64,000 nt of DNA, from the NCBI RefSeq assembly GCF_003367505.1, contig NZ_PXXX01000011.1:285476-349475 (forward strand), read 5' to 3'. This DNA comes from Lysinibacillus capsici (GTDB lineage: Bacteria > Bacillota > Bacilli > Bacillales_A > Planococcaceae). Made by a program: the position numbers and the translations under genes. The notes under the pieces were generated by a model. The model was not told the origin of the DNA. It worked only from the letters and a program-made list of their open reading frames with translations, and did not search any database. Within the stretch, counting starts at the first letter, position 1, and each line of letters begins with the position of its first letter. Below are positions 58,861-64,000 of the stretch, one piece after another.

Positions 58861-59868
58861 ATGACAATACATGAGCAAATGTCGCAACAACAAATAGCTG
58901 GCCTCAGCATTGCCTATATAAAGGATGGTGAGCTTCAGAAGGCAGAGTGCTTTGGTCTATTAGAGGTCGGGAAAACTAACAGAATCAATACCGAAACCAT
59001 CTTCAATGCCTGTTCAATTAGTAAACTAGTTACAAGCATTTTAGTGATGAAGCTGGTCGAGCAAGGTATAGTAGATTTAGATGAGGATATTAATCAAAAG
59101 CTCACATCTTGGAAGATGCCAGATCATAGCTACACTCAGGGAAAAAAAGTAACATTACGACATTTGTTAAGTCATCAGGCCGGAATTATTGACCCTAAAG
59201 GCAGCTTCTCTCCCTTACATTCACTATGGCAGAGGCCTTCGATGGTCGACTTATTAAAAGGTACAACTCCTTATTGTTCCATACCAATCGATAGTACTTT
59301 TGAGGCCGAGCAAGAATTTCACTATTCAGATGCTGGCTTTTGCATTGTTCAATTGCTGATTGAGAATACAACAGGCTCAAGTTTTTCAACACTTATGACA
59401 GACGTGATTTTCCGACCACTAGCCATGGCAAATAGCTTTTTTTCTTCCGCAGTCCCAACTGCCAATACAGCAAGTGGTCATCAGAAAGATGGCACCCTAA
59501 CAGCACAAAGATACCCTATTTACCCGTATGATGCAGCTTGTGGATTATGGACAACACCGTCAGATCTAGCAAAATTATTACAAGAGGTAATGCAGGCCTT
59601 AAAGGGAAAGGGTACACTTGGTTTAGCTTCAATCCATGAGCTAATTCGTCCTCAGGGCTGTAAAGAATGGATGGGCCTTGGTGTATTTCTTGATGGTGCT
59701 GGTGAGCAGCTTGAAATATCCTCGCTTGGCTGGGGCGTTGGCTATCAATGTATGCTAGTGGCCTACCCCCACCTAGACAAAGGCTTTGTTGCCATGACTA
59801 ACACCGATACAGGCATCCATCAAATGCAAGGTCTCTTAGGAGAAATCTATCGTTCCTTTATCAAATAA
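58861..59868 (+). CDS. serine beta-lactamase-fold hydrolase (class C-like)
   Basis: 335 residues with the SxxK motif SISK (about 51-54, Ser nucleophile) and the second motif Y-S-D (about 158-160). The third, KTG-like motif is not obvious (SLGWGVGYQ is the likely region). No signal peptide is visible, so it is probably cytoplasmic; family members include esterases and D-amino peptidases, and an antibiotic role is not implied. Closed by the hairpin at 59871-59893. Confidence 0.82.
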   Translation: MTIHEQMSQQQIAGLSIAYIKDGELQKAECFGLLEVGKTNRINTETIFNACSISKLVTSILVMKLVEQGIVDLDEDINQKLTSWKMPDHSYTQGKKVTLRHLLSHQAGIIDPKGSFSPLHSLWQRPSMVDLLKGTTPYCSIPIDSTFEAEQEFHYSDAGFCIVQLLIENTTGSSFSTLMTDVIFRPLAMANSFFSSAVPTANTASGHQKDGTLTAQRYPIYPYDAACGLWTTPSDLAKLLQEVMQALKGKGTLGLASIHELIRPQGCKEWMGLGVFLDGAGEQLEISSLGWGVGYQCMLVAYPHLDKGFVAMTNTDTGIHQMQGLLGEIYRSFIK

Positions 59869-59870
59869 AG

Positions 59871-59893
59871 AAGAGGCTTGATTTAAGCCTCTT
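59871..59893. terminator. bidirectional terminator
   Basis: AAGAGGCTT (59871-59879) pairs with AAGCCTCTT (59885-59893); it overlaps the last codons of the convergent DHFR-like gene. Confidence 0.7.
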
Positions 59894-60413
59894 TCCTTAC
59901 CTCATAATGTAGTTGTACCATTTGACCATATCGTTTTGTTTCCAATAGCCTTAAGTTTTCGAATGGACGGGGAGATTTAAACAAGGGTATCCCTGAGCCT
60001 AGTAAATGGGGTGTAATCGTAATAATCCATTCGTCAATTAGCCGCTCCTGTAAAAAAGCATCTAGAAGGTCCCCTCCCCCTACCATCCAAATCTTTGTGC
60101 CTTCTTGCTCTTTTAAACGTTGAGTAAATGTGATGACATCCTCTTGGATAAACGTCACATGCTCATTTTCCCCAGTTTGAGTTGTTGAGAACACATAGCA
60201 TTTTTTATCAGGATAAGGGAACGGTTTAAGATGTTCTAGGATATAATCATATGTCCGTTTTCCCATAATGACGGTATCAATAGTTTGATACATATCAGCG
60301 TAGCCATTATCACCCTCTCCCTCTGTTTCCTCTAGCCACTGTAGATCATCATTTTCCTTGGCAATAAATCCATCTAAACTCCCTGCAATAAATACCAGTA
60401 TTTCTCGTGACAT
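59883..60413 (-). CDS. DHFR/RibD-like reductase
   Basis: 176 residues from ATG 60413 with GAGGAG upstream. A RibD_C/DHFR fold with IAGSLDGFIA near the N-terminus, GKRTYDYI (about 51-58) and WMVGGGDLLDAFL (about 109-121). Similar proteins (YyaP/YwjB type) are found in Bacillus; whether they reduce folate or flavin precursors is not known. Divergent from a WYL regulator, which may control it. Confidence 0.8.
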   Translation of the reverse strand: MSREILVFIAGSLDGFIAKENDDLQWLEETEGEGDNGYADMYQTIDTVIMGKRTYDYILEHLKPFPYPDKKCYVFSTTQTGENEHVTFIQEDVITFTQRLKEQEGTKIWMVGGGDLLDAFLQERLIDEWIITITPHLLGSGIPLFKSPRPFENLRLLETKRYGQMVQLHYEVRKEA

Positions 60414-60513
60414 TACGTCAGCTCCTCTTCTTTTGAAAATCTCTTGTACAATCTCTATACTAAATATAAAACATGACAACTATTGGCATGATTAAATAAA
60501 AAGGTGAAAAAAT

Positions 60514-61467
60514 ATGACCAAAGCTAAACGATTAATTGATATTTTGCTATTCGTCAGTAAGAAAAAGAAATTTACAGCGCAGGAAATTGCCGACTCCTTC
60601 CATATTTCCGTGCGAACGGTGCATCGTTACCTTTTGGATTTAAGTGATATGGGGCTACCCATTTACGCGGAACAAGGAAGACATGGGGGCTATACGGTGC
60701 TATCCAATGCCATTCTCCCCCCGATATTATTTACTGAGGAAGAGGCGGTCGCCATTTTCTTTGCATTCCAGTCTTTGCACTATTATCGTGATTTACCCTT
60801 TAATACTGAAATGAAGTCTGTCTCTCAAAAGCTGTATGAATCCTTACAGAAGGAAGCCAAGAAAAAGGTGGATACACTGCAATCCTATATTGCCTTTTGG
60901 AACCCTAAAAGAGCCATTACAACACCACTCTTAACGGACGTTTTAGAGGCTATCATCAACCAATCACAATTGCATATCCAGTATGAATCGAAGTCTGGTA
61001 TCACCTCTAAGCATATCCAGCCTATTGGCGTGTACGCTCATGATGGCTTATGGTATATGCCTGCTCTACTGCTATCAAATGAAAGAATATTACTCTTCCG
61101 TGTAGATCGAATTAAAGGGATAAAAATTAGTGAAGCAAACCATAAAACGACGATGAATTTGCAGCAATGGCTTGAAACTGACTATGAGCCTCAGCAGCCT
61201 ATTCCGTTATATGTAGAATTATCAAGCGAGGGCGTTCGTCAATGTTTAAGTGAGCCCCATCTTGAAAAAGCGGTTGTTCGACATAGTGATGGAACAGGCT
61301 ATATCGATACGATTATCGATCAACATGAGCTCCACTTTAATAGCTCCCTTTTCTTTCGCCTTGGTCAACATGCGATTGTCAAAGAACCGTACGCACTAAT
61401 TCAGCTTATACGTCAGCATGCATATGAGCTATTAGCGATTTACCCTGAGCCAATAGAGCCTCTATAA
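60514..61467 (+). CDS. HTH-WYL transcription regulator (YafY-like)
   Basis: 317 residues: N-terminal HTH_11 (FTAQEIADSFHISVRTVHRY then LLDLSDMGLPIYAEQG, about 20-55), middle helical region, and WYL-type domain (about 145-220, with HIQPIGVYAHDGLWYMPALL). WYL domains bind nucleic acid or nucleotides; this one may control the divergent DHFR-like gene, 100 bp away. Ligand unknown. Confidence 0.87.
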   Translation: MTKAKRLIDILLFVSKKKKFTAQEIADSFHISVRTVHRYLLDLSDMGLPIYAEQGRHGGYTVLSNAILPPILFTEEEAVAIFFAFQSLHYYRDLPFNTEMKSVSQKLYESLQKEAKKKVDTLQSYIAFWNPKRAITTPLLTDVLEAIINQSQLHIQYESKSGITSKHIQPIGVYAHDGLWYMPALLLSNERILLFRVDRIKGIKISEANHKTTMNLQQWLETDYEPQQPIPLYVELSSEGVRQCLSEPHLEKAVVRHSDGTGYIDTIIDQHELHFNSSLFFRLGQHAIVKEPYALIQLIRQHAYELLAIYPEPIEPL

Positions 61468-61557
61468 GATGACAATTTTGTTAGATTCACGTAACATTCA
61501 TCGTTACTACTTTTAAAAGATCTTCCTTATAATTGGTCTTGAAGGAGGAGATATACG

Positions 61558-62601
61558 TTGCAACCGACCAACAGTAATAAACGAATTGATACATTAGATT
61601 ATTTAAGAGGGTTCGCCTTACTGGGCATTATTTTAGTCAATATCCCCTCATTAATGTGGATTGAACCACCTGAATTGGCAAACGATATTGCCTATAGCCG
61701 CTTTCTAACACTTTTTGTAGAGGGTAAATTTTTTATCATTTTTTCATTTTTATTTGGAATAGGATTCTATCTCTTTATTTCACGCGCACAGGCAAGGGGC
61801 GAAAAAGCCTATGCCTTATTTAGTCGTAGGCTTTTGATTTTACTGTTTATGGGGCTAGTGCATTTTTATTTCCAACCAGGTGAAGCCTTAACTGTCTATG
61901 CTATCTTTGGCTTTGTAGCCTTACCTTTTTATAAAATGCGCAAAGACATCAATCTCATCCTTGGATTCATCCTATTAGCCATCACTGCCTATTTTGGTCT
62001 AAAAATTTTAATGCCATTTCCACTGATTTTGCTTGGTCTAGCTGCTGGTCAATATCATTTATTTGAAAATATCTCGTTACATCGAAATAAAATCATGTTC
62101 GTGACGATTGTAATGGGCTTTATAAGCATGGCTAGCTGGTTTTATCAATGGCAGTATGTCCCTGAGCCTCTTGTTAATATCCAGCATTTGCCCAAGGATC
62201 AGCTAGCGGCTCATATTACAAATATTGAGCAATTTTCATTAATCGGACTACAGTTTAGCCCATTCGCTTCTGCCTTTTACATGGGAACAATCATCCTATT
62301 ATTACAAAGCACTTTGTTCCAGCCACTATTGGCACCGTTAAAAGCATATGGGCGCATGGCCTTGACTAATTACCTGGGGCAAACAGCGCTTATTCTCTTA
62401 ATTGGCCATACTTTCGGTTTAATTGGACAACTTCGCTATCTTGAATCTTTGTGGATTTGTCTAGGCATTTATGGTTGCCAATTGCTCTTTAGTAAGCTAT
62501 GGCTATACTTTTTCCGCTTTGGCCCTATGGAATGGCTATGGCGAATCGGGACATATTGGACAATTCCTCCCGTACGAAAGATTATTTATCGTAAAGGATA
62601 A
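61558..62601 (+). CDS. DUF418 membrane protein (YeiB-like)
   Basis: 347 residues with about nine membrane helices. The opening RIDTLDYLRGFALLGIILVN (about 9-28) and the C-terminal YGRMALTNYLGQTALILLI belong to the DUF418/YeiB family, related to acyltransferase-3 membrane proteins. Start TTG with GAAGGAGGAG upstream. Function unknown; the family may move or modify an acyl group at the membrane. Confidence 0.85.
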   Translation: MQPTNSNKRIDTLDYLRGFALLGIILVNIPSLMWIEPPELANDIAYSRFLTLFVEGKFFIIFSFLFGIGFYLFISRAQARGEKAYALFSRRLLILLFMGLVHFYFQPGEALTVYAIFGFVALPFYKMRKDINLILGFILLAITAYFGLKILMPFPLILLGLAAGQYHLFENISLHRNKIMFVTIVMGFISMASWFYQWQYVPEPLVNIQHLPKDQLAAHITNIEQFSLIGLQFSPFASAFYMGTIILLLQSTLFQPLLAPLKAYGRMALTNYLGQTALILLIGHTFGLIGQLRYLESLWICLGIYGCQLLFSKLWLYFFRFGPMEWLWRIGTYWTIPPVRKIIYRKG

Positions 62602-62702
62602 ACACCTATCAGCTTGGTGGTAAACATCATATATTGGTAATGTACCCTACTCGCTTTCCATCTTTGCTCATATCTTCAGCAAGAAACACATCCCCATTTT
62701 AT

Positions 62703-62722
62703 TTAGTCACCAAAGTGACTAA
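62703..62722. repeat. inverted repeat with AGTCAC core
   Basis: TTAGTCAC (62703-62710) and GTGACTAA (62715-62722) around CAAA. It shares AGTCAC/GTGACT with the palindrome at 62850-62887. Confidence 0.6.
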
Positions 62723-62725
62723 TTT

Positions 62726-62760
62726 AAAAACAGCGTTAAGCCATTATTAACGCTGTTTTT
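62726..62760 (+). terminator. terminator-like hairpin
   Basis: AAAAACAGCGTTAA (62726-62739) pairs with 62747-62760; T-run on the plus strand. It lies 125 bases past the DUF418 stop and probably ends that transcript. Confidence 0.75.
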
Positions 62761-62849
62761 TTACTTTTATTACATCTAATAAGTGAATCATTGGGGTTAC
62801 TTTGTGGGGAATAGGTATTAAAAGCTAATAAAGTTACTGGGACATAAAC

Positions 62850-62887
62850 ATACAAGTCACTGGATTTTAAAATCCAGTGACTTGTAT
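62850..62887. repeat. 38-bp perfect palindrome
   Basis: The 19-bp half ATACAAGTCACTGGATTTT (62850-62868) is followed with no spacer by its exact reverse complement (62869-62887). The T-run expected of a terminator is absent on both strands. It could be a cruciform, a binding site for a dimeric protein, or the tip of a mobile element. Confidence 0.75.
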
Positions 62888-62952
62888 TCATTACCATTAT
62901 TTTTCTCTTGCAAGCAAGTATAGCTCTTCATCTTGATAATTGGTTCACTGTA

Positions 62953-63807
62953 CTAAATACGGGTTAATGCGCCATCAGGTTTGGGAATTTCTTGAACTGT
63001 TAGCTGATTCATTTTACAAAAATGTTTAAAGAATTGTTGTGCCAACTCCAGTTCTTTTGGGTCACTTTTCAACGAAATGATATCAAGTAAAATTTGAGCC
63101 ATCCATAAATTTTCGAAATAACGATATTTCCCTGTTTTCCATGTCATTTTTTCGGGGAATTTTTCATTGATATAATATTGCCAGAAAAGTAACTGATCCG
63201 ATTCCTGTTCTGTCAGTTGAATTCTGTATTTTGAATGAGCAGGAATATGTCCATCTTCACACAGCTTGCCGACGAATTTTTCATTCACCATATAGACACC
63301 TAAGATACGTCTATCACTTTCAGGCTGGCTGGAATCCCTTGCTGTTAAAAGGACAGCGCTATTTTGGTGCAAGCGGCTCGGCTTGTTTGGCTTCCCTTTA
63401 TTATTACCACTCTTTAATATACCTGAAAAAACATTCCACTCTGAAACAGAACTATTCTGTTCCTCTGAATCACACCAAAAAACCATCTGTGATGCGGGAT
63501 GAAGTTTATGATTACTCATAAGTTTTTCGTGTTCCAAGCGAAGCAAGAGTTCTTTCCGTTGAAGTTCTTTGGCCTCTTCCATCCGCGATTCTTCTTCTTT
63601 TCGTTCAATTTCTTTTTTTTGTATAATTTCCTCAAGTAACTTAGCATCACTTTTATCATGTATTGTTAGGTGCTTTCCAAATACATCTGGAAAAACAAAC
63701 CTTTTATTTTCTGATGCAAAATGTATTTCAATACTTGAATCATTTTGATTAACTATACTACCTATGCCAAAACGCTTGTGTGTAACTTTCTTATTAATTA
63801 GATTCAT
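62953..63807 (-). CDS. tudor-like plus PUA/EVE-like protein, 284 aa
   Basis: 284 residues. The N-terminus (VTHKRFGIGSIVNQNDSSIE then IHFASENKRFVF, about 8-39) is a small barrel like the C-terminal tudor-like domain of UvrD/PcrA. A charged helix (about 60-95, KKEIERKEEESRMEEAKELQ) links to a domain (about 107-255) that resembles an EVE/PUA-type fold, with VFWCDSEEQN, SAVLLTARDSSQPESDRRIL and GVYMVNEKF. EVE/PUA domains read modified DNA or RNA bases. Assignment is by fold resemblance, not certain. AAGGAGG precedes the ATG. A 38-bp palindrome lies downstream. Confidence 0.6.
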   Translation of the reverse strand: MNLINKKVTHKRFGIGSIVNQNDSSIEIHFASENKRFVFPDVFGKHLTIHDKSDAKLLEEIIQKKEIERKEEESRMEEAKELQRKELLLRLEHEKLMSNHKLHPASQMVFWCDSEEQNSSVSEWNVFSGILKSGNNKGKPNKPSRLHQNSAVLLTARDSSQPESDRRILGVYMVNEKFVGKLCEDGHIPAHSKYRIQLTEQESDQLLFWQYYINEKFPEKMTWKTGKYRYFENLWMAQILLDIISLKSDPKELELAQQFFKHFCKMNQLTVQEIPKPDGALTRI

Positions 63808-63910
63808 TCATCTAGTCCTCCTTATGGAATAAAAATTAAGTTACTATTAGATAGTAAAATTTCAAATAACTTCTTTAAAACAATTTCGAATTTTTCTTCT
63901 GTTTAAAAAT

Positions 63911-63968
63911 AAAAAAACGTATCCAAATTCTTTCTGCAAAATAGGACATCGGAATTCGAAATACGTTT
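63911..63968 (-). terminator. probable terminator of a gene beyond the window
   Basis: AAACGTAT (63915-63922) pairs with ATACGTTT (63961-63968), with an inner AATTC/GAATT pairing, and the minus strand continues into seven T. The gene it would end lies to the right, outside this sequence. Confidence 0.5.
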
Positions 63969-64000
63969 ATAAAAAAATGATCGTAAGACTATTATAACAT

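Noticed and set aside
1..64000. CRISPR array
   Set aside because: No regularly spaced identical repeats of 25-40 bp with unique spacers; the 42-bp tandem repeat has no spacers.
1..64000. Insertion sequences or transposases
   Set aside because: No transposase-like reading frame or terminal inverted repeat pair was found, in spite of the many repeats.

Overview
The window looks like chromosomal DNA of a spore-forming, low-GC Bacillota bacterium close to Lysinibacillus (the Bacillus sphaericus group). This rests on gene content: meso-diaminopimelate dehydrogenase next to a chromosomal gene cluster, a three-repeat SLH surface protein, a collagen-like exosporium C-terminal domain, a YjcZ-type sporulation peptide, a Ku/LigD pair, strong AGGAGG ribosome sites and frequent TTG/GTG starts. 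The genus is inferred from content, not from a marker-gene comparison.

Left core (1-18.5 kb), dense and intact: ddh; a Crp/Fnr-type regulator divergent from an MFS transporter with a CRP-like palindrome between them; a bicupin oxalate decarboxylase; a 42-bp tandem repeat; a MocR-type regulator divergent from a LysE/ArgO exporter; a eukaryote-like isoleucyl-tRNA synthetase behind an Ile T-box leader; an ECF sigma factor overlapping a membrane protein gene; an Lrp-type regulator; a DJ-1/PfpI protein; an SLH protein; and aconitase.

Accessory region (18.5-48 kb): gene density drops sharply. It starts with a short-repeat cluster and a phage lysis cassette (BhlA-like, holin, amidase, minus strand), then three copies of what reads as the end of a phage structural gene. 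Between these lie cargo genes and many broken genes: a frameshifted GNAT, two dead copies of one HTH regulator, a multiply broken phage-type gene, and a frameshifted BclA-type protein. Intact cargo includes a nucleotidyltransferase of the aminoglycoside adenylyltransferase type, a BcrC-like phosphatase, a tandem pair of tiny membrane proteins, a small gene behind an apparent LexA-controlled promoter, a stand-alone HSDR_N-type nuclease, a membrane protein-MerR operon with a classic 19-bp-spacer MerR promoter, a TetR regulator, a YdcZ transporter, and a GntR/ABC transporter operon. I read this as an old prophage and insertion hot spot that has mostly decayed.

Right core (48-64 kb): a cold-shock gene with a terminator-like hairpin in its leader, a CDF exporter, an SDR, a GNAT, a methyl-accepting chemotaxis protein, two metallo-beta-lactamase-fold proteins (one further left), the divergent ligD/ku pair for non-homologous end joining, a small P-loop kinase, a serine hydrolase, a DHFR-like protein divergent from a WYL regulator, a DUF418 membrane protein, and a tudor-like plus PUA/EVE-like protein beside a 38-bp perfect palindrome.

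No rRNA, tRNA, CRISPR array or intact insertion sequence was seen. The best candidates for new biology are the SOS-type small gene, the duplicated 40-codon cassette, the paired tiny membrane proteins, the cold-shock leader hairpin, a possible short RNA near 45.2 kb and the 38-bp palindrome.
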